Below are positions 9,990 through 20,432 of a stretch of DNA of 64,000 bases, piece after piece. The translations under genes and the position numbers were made by a program. This DNA comes from Moringa oleifera (taxonomy: Eukaryota; Streptophyta; Magnoliopsida; Brassicales; Moringaceae). Every line of letters starts with the position of its first letter. The first letter of the stretch is position 1. The notes below the pieces were generated by a model, which made no database searches, had not been told where the DNA came from, and saw only the letters and a program-made list of their open reading frames with translations. The stretch spans positions 5,146,001 to 5,210,000 of the forward strand of contig JAJFZO010000168.1 in NCBI GenBank assembly GCA_021397835.1. Reading direction: 5' to 3'.

Positions 9990-11640
9990 TTGAAGAAAAA
10001 TTGGCAGAAAATTTTGGGAGCTAACGAAAAGGTATGAAGGTGTAAAGGGCGTTCGATAGGCACTATTTTGGCGATTGCATGGCTTTTTTCTCCCTCGAGA
10101 ATTCTTCATTAGACCTTCGTGCCCCTCACCCGAGAGGCACTTCACTACCGCCAGAGAACAAGAATCTTTCCTGCTTCCAGACTTCTACGAATGACTTAGG
10201 AGTGAAATAAACCGGTATTCTAGGAATCAATGTCGGAGTCTGCCTGGTATTTTTCGGAGTTTTCCGGGTATTTTACTTATAGCATTAGTATAATTTATTA
10301 TTGGGATATTTGTAATATAATCTTTCTCTCCTCTTCACTTTAGTTTTTAAAATTGTAATGAAAAAAGAAAAAGCGCTGTGGAACCTTCATTAGATTTGTA
10401 GCTTTCTTCAGAAGTAAGAAAGGTTCTTAGCCTACCGGTGACCGGCTTTCAAAAAGCACCTTTGGGCTGAGATTTCTCGATCCACTATCTTACTTGAATG
10501 AAGAAAGAGATAGAAACAACTCTTCTTTATATGCACAATTATCAGTCGTAGGACTGAAATAGAGACTTTCATTTCTACTTGACTAGTAGAGCAAGGAATT
10601 CCTTTCTTTTTTCTTCTGGTAAGTGGTCTATTGTTTTTTTCCCTGCCCACCACCCATGAAAAGAAAGACTACATAGGGCCTCCTCAGCCCGCCCTGGTTC
10701 AAATAGCATTCTTTTTCACTTTATCCTACCCCGCTCAGTTTAAAAAAACGCCTTTTTGTTGTCACCACTTATCAATACTTTTATCGATCTATTAATAACA
10801 AGTAGATCTACGTCAGGAGAATTAATAATGTGTCAGGAAAAATTGGTGCAAAAAACCATGGATACACTTCTTGATAATGAAATCTGTGAAGAATCAATGA
10901 GGGATGACCATAATAAGGTTTACAAGTCGTTTTCAGATGTAACTGAAGGCAGAAAGGGAAGATTTGGGGAGACTCTGCTTGGCAAATGGGTCGATTATTA
11001 GGGCCGTTCCGTCATTGTCGTTGGATCTTCACTTTCATTACATCGTTGTGGATTGCCTCGCAAACTAACAATAGAGCTTTTCCAAACATTTGTAATTCGT
11101 GGTCTGATTAGACAACATCTTGCTTCGAACATAAGAGTCGTTAACAGTAAAATTCGGAAAAAAGGCCGATTGTATGGAAAATACTTCAAGAAGTTATGCG
11201 GGGCATCCTGTAGCCAAGAGCCATCGAAATATGGATCGCAACGGTAGCCCTCCCAGGAGCACTCACCGTCGCAGCCGCTAAAGCTAGGGGACAGATAAGG
11301 TGCTTTTTTTCTGGACTGGTAGGTAGAAGAAAGGAAGCGGGTTAGGATCTGAAAGAATTCAAGACCTAAAAAGCCAAGGTAACGTCTTCAAGAGGTACCA
11401 TTCACCATGAGACTATTTCAGTAGATCGTTCAACTAAAACATTCAAAAGCAAGGAGAGAGCATCCATGATAATAATATCTTACCTTACTTATATGGTTTT
11501 GTGATTTGGCGCATCTTTCCCGGCTTCTTTGGCTTAGGAATAAAAGATCGATCTTTTTCATAGGGAAACTAAGAAAAAAGAAAAAAAGAAGAAGGACGTG
11601 CTCTTTGAATCTCTGCGACTTGTTAATCATCTAAAAAAGG
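9990..11640. other. organelle-derived (NUMT/NUPT-like) insertion in intron 4 of GDSL copy 2
   Basis: Base composition changes here from AT-rich to a more balanced, purine-rich texture typical of plant organelle DNA, and it contains a recognisable chloroplast rpoC1 segment (10768-11213). The flanking parts (about 10030-10760 and 11215-11640) look like plant mitochondrial intergenic DNA, so the whole piece could be nuclear mitochondrial DNA that already carried plastid sequence. That origin is inferred from texture only. Homology of the GDSL intron with copy 3 resumes near 11735. No intact organellar gene is present. Confidence 0.5.
10768..11213 (+). pseudogene. rpoC1: plastid rpoC1 fragment (RNA polymerase beta' subunit)
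   Basis: The translation follows the conserved interior of chloroplast RpoC1: [20 protein letters not shown], then [25 protein letters not shown], a stop (TAG at 10999-11001), and in the same frame [19 protein letters not shown] and [20 protein letters not shown]. Similarity ends at about 11213, just after the segment preceding the NADFDGD catalytic loop, which is absent. RpoC1 is the plastid-encoded polymerase beta' subunit. This nuclear copy is an internal 0.45-kb piece with a stop and many substitutions, and cannot be functional. Confidence 0.88.
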
Positions 11641-13436
11641 ATAATGACCATTCCAAAGAACATCTATTAAAGGGACTAACCTATTCAACAAATCCTGTTT
11701 TTTGAAAGCCTTAAATTTCTTTAAAAAAATGTTACGAGGCAAAAACACAAAATTCAAGAAGGAAGAAAACCCACCAAACTGGCCTGGATCCTTATAAAAC
11801 CGCATTGCATCATCGTAATAATATGCGCAGATGATGTTAGTTTGAAGGTGAAGCTCACGGATCCGGTTCAGTTCAATTTGAAGCAGCTCATTGTGGTATT
11901 CTGAGAAATTGTTTAGCCACTTTAGGCAGCCTGTTAAATGGTCATATTCTTCCTTACTCAGATTCTTGAAAATTGTTAAATAGACAGTTAAGCAACCTAT
12001 TGGTGGATTTCCAGGGACCAATAATATAACTGCCCCTAACTCAATGAGCTCCTGCAATTACATTAATAAGATTCAACTTAGCAAGGAAAGTGAAGCTTTA
12101 ATTAAATTTACATTCCGTTTTTTTCGTACAAGAAACAGAGTTCGCATTCTTACTGTGATTGAAGCACCAATGGCATTAACAACAGGAGGAACTAAGTCTT
12201 GAGTCTCTTCTAAATTTTTCCTCTGAAAGAATGGATAGTTGTAACATTGCCTCCGATCTCTCCCATAAGAATCAGAGAGTTGCGGAAGAGCTCAGTGCAC
12301 TCTTGGATCACAATAAGAGTTAAAAACAAATTAACAACTCCACAGCAATTCACATTTTATTAAGTTTTAATGGAAAGAAAACATCTTTAAGCCCATAGTT
12401 TTTCTTCTTAGTGTATGACCAACGGGACCTATATCAGAGATTGTATTTCAAGACCTCTCAAATGAAAACATGTGCATAGTCCCAATCAAAATTTCATTTT
12501 TAAGCAGAAGGCTGCATAGTGAACAGAAGTGATAGGAATAGAACAACCAAATGGCAGAACAAATCTCTATTTTATCTTCTCGAGAAGAAAAGGCTTTTAT
12601 TTAATTAATTTTCAGAGAATGATTAGTTGATTATTTAATATAATGATTGTGTAAGGATTATTGATTCCTATTGCTTCCAAAAATGCAGCATCAGTCGCCA
12701 TAGCTCCGGCGACAGCAAAGTTGACACCCTCTTGAAAACTCTGGCCACTTTCCTTTTGATCTCCAAAATACGGTGTTACGAGAGGTAGCCCAAGATATTC
12801 AGCCGCGAAGAGATAACGAGAGAAAAAGCTCAATCATAATTAGAGCCGCCTAAGAAGCTGTATGCTATGCCTGATCATGTACACGTACCGATGAAATCTA
12901 TGGCCAGACGGGCATCTGAGCAGCGTCCGGTGGGTTTATGGAAGAAGGTCTCTCCCTATGGTGGATACGCAAATTGGGTAAGATCACTGGGCTGAGAAAG
13001 AAGAACTAAGTTGCCATTATCGGCAAGCGAGTTACCGAAGCTGAAGATAGATTTGTGACAGTAGCCACTTGAATGTGAGATGATATCAAAAACAAGGAGA
13101 ATGTAGATGATAAATTGTTGTTTCATCAGAGACATCAGAGAAAACGGTGAAGCAATGCCAATTAAGAGAGAGGGAAGTAGATCAATCTTTAAAAGTTTGC
13201 TGCCGACACAGAAAATATTGTGTGGTTGTTCACCATGGCCTGATTTCTGCTTTTTTATTTTACAAAAAATTAAAAGCAGCTGGCTTTTCTTGGCTTTTCC
13301 TCCTTCTGTATACTTGTCCATTGACTTTACTCTCTACCTTTCACAGCACGCTGTATGTAGAGGGAAATTGCAGAATAAGTTGTGTTTTACCTTTTCCTAA
13401 TTATATGATAACAAAGTGTCAGAAAGATCAATCTCT

Positions 13437-14147
13437 TATGTTTGGCTCATGGAATAAAATAGAGAAAGAATAGAAAAGGTATTCTTTGGGAATAGAAAAG
13501 AGAAGGAATAAAAAAGAATAAGCATTATTATATTTGGTTCATTGGAATTGAATAGAGTATGAATTCGTTTTCATATGTTTGGTTCATCAAAGAATAAGCT
13601 AGGAAAGTAATTGAAACAAGTTTAAAAGACTAGTACACCCTTTAACTAAATTAATTATAATTTAATTAATTTTATTAAAATAATATTAACTAAATAATAG
13701 ATTAATAATTATTTTTATTTTTAAATATTAATATTATAAAATTAAAATTAATTAATATTTTAATAAAAGTAATTTTTTTTCTTTTTTGATAAATTATTTA
13801 AAAAATAAAAAGATGCTATTATTATAAAAATAATATTAACTAAATAATATGTTAATAATTATTTTTTATTTTTAAATATTAATATTATAAAATTAATATT
13901 AATAGTAATTAATATTTTGATAATAATAATATTTTTTAGTAAATTATTTTTAAAAAATAAAATTATTATATATATAGTAATTTAAAAATTTTATCAAGGG
14001 TATATTGGGAATAGAAAAATATGGCAATTCCTTATTTTCATGGAATAGCAATTCCGAGAGTTCACTTCGGAATAGCTATTCCGGGTTTTCAAGGAATATA
14101 AATTTCTTGAGGAATTACAATTCTGTGATAAAAATGAACCAAACATT
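13437..14147. mobile_element. MITE-like element with 13-bp terminal inverted repeats
   Basis: The left end ATGTTTGGCTCAT (13438-13450) is inverted at the right end as ATGAACCAAACAT (14134-14146), with one mismatch. Similar TTTGGTTCAT motifs recur just inside the left end near 13540 and 13577. The interior is extremely AT-rich and contains a diverged internal duplication (about 13675-13790 and 13823-13930), but no coding capacity. The left end coincides with the point where homology to the paralogous flank at about 23099 stops, which supports a real insertion border. I could not identify a target-site duplication, so the family is undetermined. Confidence 0.45.
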
Positions 14148-14216
14148 GAAAAAGCAATTCCATACGGAATAAAGCAAGAAAAAAATTGATATTCCTACCA
14201 ACCAACCACCGACAGG

Positions 14217-14692
14217 GTTGGTCAAACACACAAATGCTTCATTTAAGGCAGCACCCAAGCAGGCTGTATTAGGTATAGTGGCCACGACTGATACTGGACA
14301 TGTGCTCTTCAGTGCAACCTCAGAGTGTGATACATGTTCCTTCTACCTTCTATGGTGAATTACTGGCTATCAAATTTGGATTAGACTGCATTGAGTTTTC
14401 CCCAAAAATGAAGAGTGATTACCTCCCAGGCATCCAAGAAATGCAGAAAGACAATGAGACCATGCACGAACAGGGAGGACTTTTTATGGACATCATCCAT
14501 TTGGTTTCATGTTATGCATCGTGCTCTTTCCACCATGCACCGAGGAGAGCAAATGAACTTAGCTCCTAGAATGATACATTTACCCATAGCATTAGGTGCT
14601 AAATCTGTTTGGGTGAATTCTCTACTAGGGGACACATGTAATCCTGATATTTTGATTTTAATATGTGAAATTTTTTTCATAAAAAAATAATG
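14217..14692 (+). pseudogene. degenerate RNase H-like (RVT_3) domain, LINE remnant
   Basis: In shifting frames the translation follows the plant RVT_3 pattern: TNASFKAAPKQAVLGIVA, then GELLAIKFGLDCIEF, then FHHAPRRANELS, then LGAKSVWVNSL. These blocks usually end plant LINE polyproteins or occur in 'putative ribonuclease H protein' genes. The first catalytic Asp of the NTDASF block is replaced (TNASF), and at least two frameshifts separate the blocks, so it is dead. It may be unrelated to the LINE fragment at 9.5 kb. Confidence 0.6.
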
Positions 14693-17227
14693 CACTCCAT
14701 CAACTTCTTTACTTCTTCCATTAACAACATATACGAAATGCTACCGATCAATCATTTTACACTAGAAAATCATTCCTACTTTAAACAGCATATATAAGTT
14801 TAAAATATGTAATAATAATATATCAATTTTTCACACGGATTTCTATTTAATGTAACTATGTTTTCATAACTATACTCACAATATAAGTGTTTGGTATGTA
14901 GATAAATCTCCTAATAATTACTACGCAAAATAGTACAATTTTCATTACGGTAACGTCATAATATTATATACATAAATTTTGCGTCTCAAGATTTATCTAT
15001 GGAGATTGAATGAAAAATTATAATTATTTTTTTATTTGTAAGTCTAATCTTTAATTACTCTTGATTTTGATCGCATTACCATCAAGGATGATTATTGATT
15101 ACTAATTTCATCATTAGATTACACATTTTGAAGTATTTGTTACTTATTTTTTTATTTTTTTAATTTTAGTAATCTTCATTTACAACAATTACTCCTTGTT
15201 ATTTAATATTTTCTTTTAGGTAAATTACCATTATTGATACTACTGTGCTAGTTAGTAGTTTTGTCACTGATATTACATTGTTCAATCCCCGAGGAAACAA
15301 TTTTTACTCGCTCTGTATTATTTGATTAACTACATGCGCTTACGTAATTTAGAATTAATCATTATATAAATTAGTTCAACAAGGACTTTGAAAGCTCTAA
15401 AGGCTCTAAATTTCTGAATGCTCTGACAGCTCTAAATGGTTTCTATTTTGATGTAGAGACCCTTTACATAGAGTGAGAGTTCATGATAATTGAAACTTCC
15501 TTTTGCTTTAAGACTCAATCTATTTGAAGTCTTTATGTCATCACTTACTATTCCTATCAATTTAGTACCTTTCAACTTTAAATTATCATTTTATCAAGTA
15601 AGTCCCTGTTGACTTAATATTTTTGTTGATAGAGATTTTCTTGTTTCAGAGTTCCTATTATATAATGGTGCTTTAGGGTTCCTTATGGTTTATAATATTG
15701 ACCACTTTGTAATGTTGAAGACTGCTTGATAGAGTCCTTCAACAATTAAAATTCTTAAGATAAATATGATTTGTTCAAACTTCAAAAAAGTATGGTTAAT
15801 CAAAGGTAATTAACGTTTTGATGCTTAGAAATGCACCCACTTCGAGGCTCGTTTACAATTTTTTTTGTTTTTTTGTTTTTTTAAAGAGAGATGGTCTTGA
15901 AGTCTCTCTATGTCATAACTATTTTTTTTTTCTTTGGAGATTTGTCTTTTAAGTCTTTCAGTGTTACAAGTGTTTGTTTTTTATGGCCACTATCTTTTAC
16001 AATGTAATTTGTGTGGACATACCCGTCCAGGACACTTCAACTGATGGGGATGGCCTGCTGCAATTATATTGCCATTGACCAAGAAGGTTCGTGATATAGG
16101 TTGGATTTGCAGCGTTAATAGTGAAACTGGAAGGTTGTTGCCTCCTCACCTTGCAAACCAAAAACAAGTGTGGATACCTATTCGAATATTCTGTTTGTTT
16201 GAATCCTTGCTGGTGGTTGTGGAGACTAATCATAAACCTCTACCATTTAAGTCACTACAGTTCATGGCTTTACACAATTAATAGGTTCTTGACCATGATG
16301 ATTTTGTTAACGTTCTTGTTCTGCCCACCATGTTCAGATGCTTTGGAAAGACCAAGTTTGAAGTCTCCTCCAAAATTGAGCAATTGGGTTTCTTAAATAG
16401 GCCAGACATTAAATGTTTGAATAACTCATCTCTTGATGCAAGATAACTGGCCTCCTTTTAGCTAGTAAAAGGCCTCATTGTCTCTAAGTTGTTTTATTAT
16501 GCTTGATTTTTCTTTTTTTTTTTTTTCTTTTTCTAAAAGTTTTCAACAAGAAAGTAAGTCTTGGTGTTTGGATCATCTCCACCATTAATTATAACTCATC
16601 CATTTTGTTTGTTCTGCAAGCAATATTGAGCTTTGATCTTGTTTATCCTGCTACAGATTATATCAATAGGTCGCAGGGCACCGTTGAAGTCGATCATATT
16701 GAAGGATGTCCCATTCATGCTTCATTATACACTGATTCCCGCTGGATGTTTTGCAACCACCATTTGAGTTGGATTTGGAAGCATAGTTACAGTTACTAAT
16801 GAAGGAAGGAGCAATTGACTCGACAGCCTGACCTAATACTCCCCATTTTGCTGTATGGTTTTAATTTCGCTTTGGAGGAACTTCAATAAATTACCATAAG
16901 CTCTTTTTTTCCTTGCGATGCATCATTATAACAGCGTATAACACAACCACCAGGTTATTATTCAGATGAAAGAGGCCAAAGTGACCATCAATGATAACAA
17001 TTAATGAAAGAACTTATAGTAGTCCGACAAAATTGTCTGCATCCTCCTCCAGGTTCCCTTAAATACTCTTGATCTTCCAATAATAAAAACATGGCAACTG
17101 AGAAGGGTGCTCTGCATCCTTCTATCATACTCTGATTATTCATTGTTTCAAAAAAAACTATTAAATTATTTTTTAATTTGTGTTAGTAGCTTATCCAAAT
17201 GACAGATAAAAGTACCCAGCTGCTAAG
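14693..17227. other. intergenic region 3' of GDSL copy 3
   Basis: AT-rich DNA with T-rich runs near 15860-15930 and 16503-16530. Open stretches around 16000-16400 and 16500-16800 are less AT-rich but match no family I know, and neither has an ATG plus a domain that supports a gene. They may be decayed transposon sequence. Confidence 0.4.
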
Positions 17228-19036
17228 CTAGACATTGTGAATTCCTCCATTGACAGTCAATGAAAGACATGAAATATTGATACGAGGGCTGGTGTATGGA
17301 CCTTCTAAGATACTCTTAGCAATTATTCTGTAAGCAGCTTCTGTGAGGTGTATACCATCCCAGCTGACATAGGAAGAAGGGTCATCGCAAGGACGTACTC
17401 CCAGACTGCCACAACTGCTGCCAGAGTTATAGTTGTATTCTCCTCCACTTCCACAGCATGCTTTGAGAGGTCTCTCAATGAATCCTGAAACGAATTGAAC
17501 CGACATTTACCTTCAGTACACGGCTAATGCTTTCTTTTGGTGTCTGATTAATTACAAGGCAAAACATAACATTTAAGCAGGAAACCCACCAAAGTGGCCT
17601 GGATCCTTATAAAACTGCATTGCAGCATTGTAATAATCTGCATAGATGATGTTAGCTTGAGGGTGAAGCTCACGGATCTGGTTCAGTTCAATTTGAAGCA
17701 GCTCATTGTGGTATTCTGAGAAATTGTTTAGCCACTTTAGGCAGCCTGTTAAGGGGTCATATGCTTCCTTACTCAAATTCTTGAAAATCGTTAAATAAGC
17801 ACTTGAGCAACCTATTGGTAGATTTCCAGGGACCAATAATGTAACTGCACCTAACTCAATCAACTCCTGCAATTACATTAACAAGGTTCAACTTAGCAAC
17901 CAAAGTGAAGCTTTAATTAAATTTATATTCTTTTTTTTTTCTTACAAGAAACTGAGTTTGTATTCTCACCGTGATTGCAGCACCAATGGCATTAACAACA
18001 AGAGGAACCAAGTCTTGAATCTCCTTGAAATTTTTCTTCAGAAAGAATGGATAGTTGTAATCATTACCTCCGATCTCTCCCATAAGAATCAGAGAGTTGC
18101 GGAATGGCTCAGTGCGTTCTTGGATCACAGCAAGAGTTGAACAAATTAACAAGTCCACAGTCATACACAATTTATTAAGTTTTTGGGGAAAGAAAATAAT
18201 GTATGACCAACAGGACCTCTATTAGATATTGTATTCCAAGACCTATCAAATGAAAACTTGTGCAGAATAGCAATCAAACTTTTTTAAGCAGAAGGCTACA
18301 CAGTGAGCAGAAGCGATAGGAACGGAACGACTAACTGGCAGCCTAAATTAATCTCTATTTAATGAATATTGAGTGAATGATTAGTTGATTATTTAATACA
18401 ATAATTGTACTCATGTCTAAACATGCAGCAGACAAATAATTCATTGGCATCTGCACACAGACCTGAAGATGAAAAACAGAGAGATGGCAATAACTCCTTG
18501 AACAATCCCAACTGGACTCCCAATGAAATATTTGTGTAAGGATTAGGGATCCCCATTGCTTCCAAAAATGCAGCATCAATCGCCGTAGCTCCGGCGACAG
18601 CAAAGTTGACACCTTCCTGAAAACTCCGGCCACTTCCATTTGGACCTCCGAAATACGGTGGCACGAGAGGTAGCCCAAGATATTCAGCTGTGAAGAGAGA
18701 ATGAAAGAAAAAGCTCAATCATAATTAGAGGCGCCTCAAGCTGCATGCTGTGCCTGACCATGTATACATACCGATGAAATCTATGACCAGACGGCCATCT
18801 GAGCAGCGCCCTGTGGGTTTGTGGAAGAAGGTCTCTCCGTATGGTGGATAGGCAAAATGGGGAAGATGACTGGATCGAGAAAGAAGAAGCAAGTTGCCGG
18901 TATCGGCGAGCGAGTCACCGAAGCTGAAGATGGATTTGTAACACCCACTTGAATTTGAGATGATAGCTAAAGCAAGGAGAATGTAAATGATCAACTGTTG
19001 TTTCATCGGAGATACCAGAGAAAATGGTGAAGCCAT
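17228..19036 (-). CDS. GDSL esterase/lipase, array copy 3 (intact, 5 exons)
   Basis: Minus-strand exons: 18772-19036, 18463-18687, 17970-18118, 17590-17866 and 17228-17484, all GT-AG, summing to 1,173 nt or 390 aa. Exons 3 and 4 have exactly the same lengths as in copy 1 (149 and 277 nt). An N-terminal hydrophobic stretch ([12 protein letters not shown], about 15-26) is a signal peptide. SGNH residues are in place: FGDSL with Ser42, the [10 protein letters not shown] block, GEIGGND in exon 3, and WDGIHLT with Asp348 and His351. Copy 1 and copy 3 are the only apparently functional members of the array. A copia element sits about 220 bp upstream of the ATG and separates the gene from its original distal promoter, so regulation may differ from the ancestral state. 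Confidence 0.9.
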
Positions 19037-19258
19037 GCCAAGAAAGAGAGGGGAAAGTAAAAGCTTTGGAGATCAGTCTTCAAAAGTTTGCCACATAAAA
19101 AATAATGCGGGGTTGGTGATCATTCGGCCTGGTTTCTGCTTTCTTTATTTTGGCAACAGTTGAAGGCGGTTGGCCTGTCTTGGCTTTTTCCTCCTTTTGT
19201 ATGTTTGTCCATTGACTTTACCCTCTGCCTTTCGCAACATGCAACATGTGGAGGGAAA

Positions 19259-19770
19259 TATTCGGAATTTGACAATCAGATCCTATGTTGATGAATCAAA
19301 TATCAAATCCTTATAACTTGAAAGCAACAATAATAAAAGCAAGAAGAAAATAAACAACCACAGGAACACAAGATTTATAGTGGTTCACCCTCAATTGAGA
19401 GTTACATCCACTTTGCAGCCACTGCAGGAAACCCTTTCATTATGAAAATAGATTACAAGAGAGATAACTGTTTCTCTAGCCCTCACTCTACTAGAATAAA
19501 ACCCTAAGACTCTTACTCACTCTCTCTATAGTGATATTTATATGGGTAGAAGTCCCCCCTTTATATAGTAGAGCCCAAGGCCAAAAAGATAGATGTGTGA
19601 GAATCTCAAGATATCCTTTTTGATAAGTATATACTCTTTTGGATGAGTATATTCCCTTTCAGATAAGCATATATATCTTTTCAAATAAGTATATGCCATC
19701 TCAGATAAATATATATCTTTTCAGATAAATATATACCTTTTTGTAGATAAGTCTCCACACATACTCAACA
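19259..19770 (-). repeat. 3' LTR of the copia element
   Basis: 512 bp; ends in ...ACTCAACA on the plus strand. Its outer terminus reads TATTC where the partner LTR has TGTTG, so the canonical TG end is mutated. It contains several AGATAAGTATAT-like short repeats near the inner end. Confidence 0.92.
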
Positions 19771-19979
19771 ATCTCCCACTTGGAGACTAATTCATTATCT
19801 TAATTGTTTCTTCCACCTGCAATGGCCATGACTTCCCAATCAGCAGCTGAGAAGCCCCACTGAAGTTGTATATAGCTTCAGTTTCTCGATTGTAACAACC
19901 TTGGTTAGCATATCAGCTGGTTGCCATCATGTTCTTCTTTTATCCGGTAAACTCATTTGTTCTGCAAGGCCCTTTTTCC

Positions 19980-20432
19980 TTATGGTAGTTCTGCCAACTC
20001 CCATGTTTGATTACTCATGAGAGAGTTCATCTCATCTTTTATGGCTAACTCCCACTTGATTGATTCATCACCCTGCAAAGCTTCATCAAAACTCTCTGGT
20101 GCACCCCTATCAGTCAATAAGATGTAGTTTAAAAATGGTGAAAATCTCTGTGGTGGTCTCACAGTCCTGGAAGATCTTCTCACTTCTGTCACAAGAGTGG
20201 TTGGATTTACCTCTGGAGCCATACTTTCCTGATTTTGCTCAGCAATGTCATCTTCAACTTCCTCAGTACTCTGTTGCAACTGATTCACTGGAATGTCTCT
20301 CAAGTGGATCACTTCAGACCTTTTTACCGCAGAATCTGTTACTTTTGAACTCTTGCCCAAACTATCCCTGTACAAAATTTGCTCATTGAAGATTACATCC
20401 CTGCTCCTAATGATCTTCCTGTTTTGGTTATC
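19980..20432 (-). pseudogene. downstream part of the copia polyprotein after the stop
   Basis: Same reading frame as the gag-pol part, separated only by the TAG at 20433-20435. It carries the linker typical between copia integrase and reverse transcriptase: an acidic stretch, the RRSSRTVRPPQRFSP block and the DEMNSLMSNQTWEL block that opens the reverse transcriptase domain. It stops at 19980. The next approximately 20 codons of reverse transcriptase survive with further stops before the deletion junction near 19920. Confidence 0.8.

Larger units (their letters stand above)
9185..13156 (-). pseudogene. GDSL esterase/lipase pseudogene, array copy 2
   Basis: Close paralogue of copy 3; the similarity includes promoter and 3' flank (about 9110-13436). 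Remnant exons: 12899-13156, about 12655-12802, 12154-12301, 11775-12051 and 9185-9440. Lesions seen by comparison with copy 3: the start ATG is ATT; block I reads FGNSL instead of FGDSL; a Tyr codon is TAG at 12956-12958; the intron-1 acceptor AG is GG at 12803-12804; about 130 bp removing the end of exon 2 and its donor are missing; exon 3 is one base short (148 against 149 nt); exon 5 lacks one base near 9415. Exon 4 keeps its 277-nt length and both splice sites. Intron 4 is 2,334 bp (9441-11774) against 105 bp in copy 3, because foreign DNA lies inside it. No functional enzyme can be made. Confidence 0.9.

Noticed and set aside
16000..16800. Less AT-rich open stretches on both strands
   Set aside because: No motif matched a known family and no exon structure could be built; possibly decayed transposon DNA.
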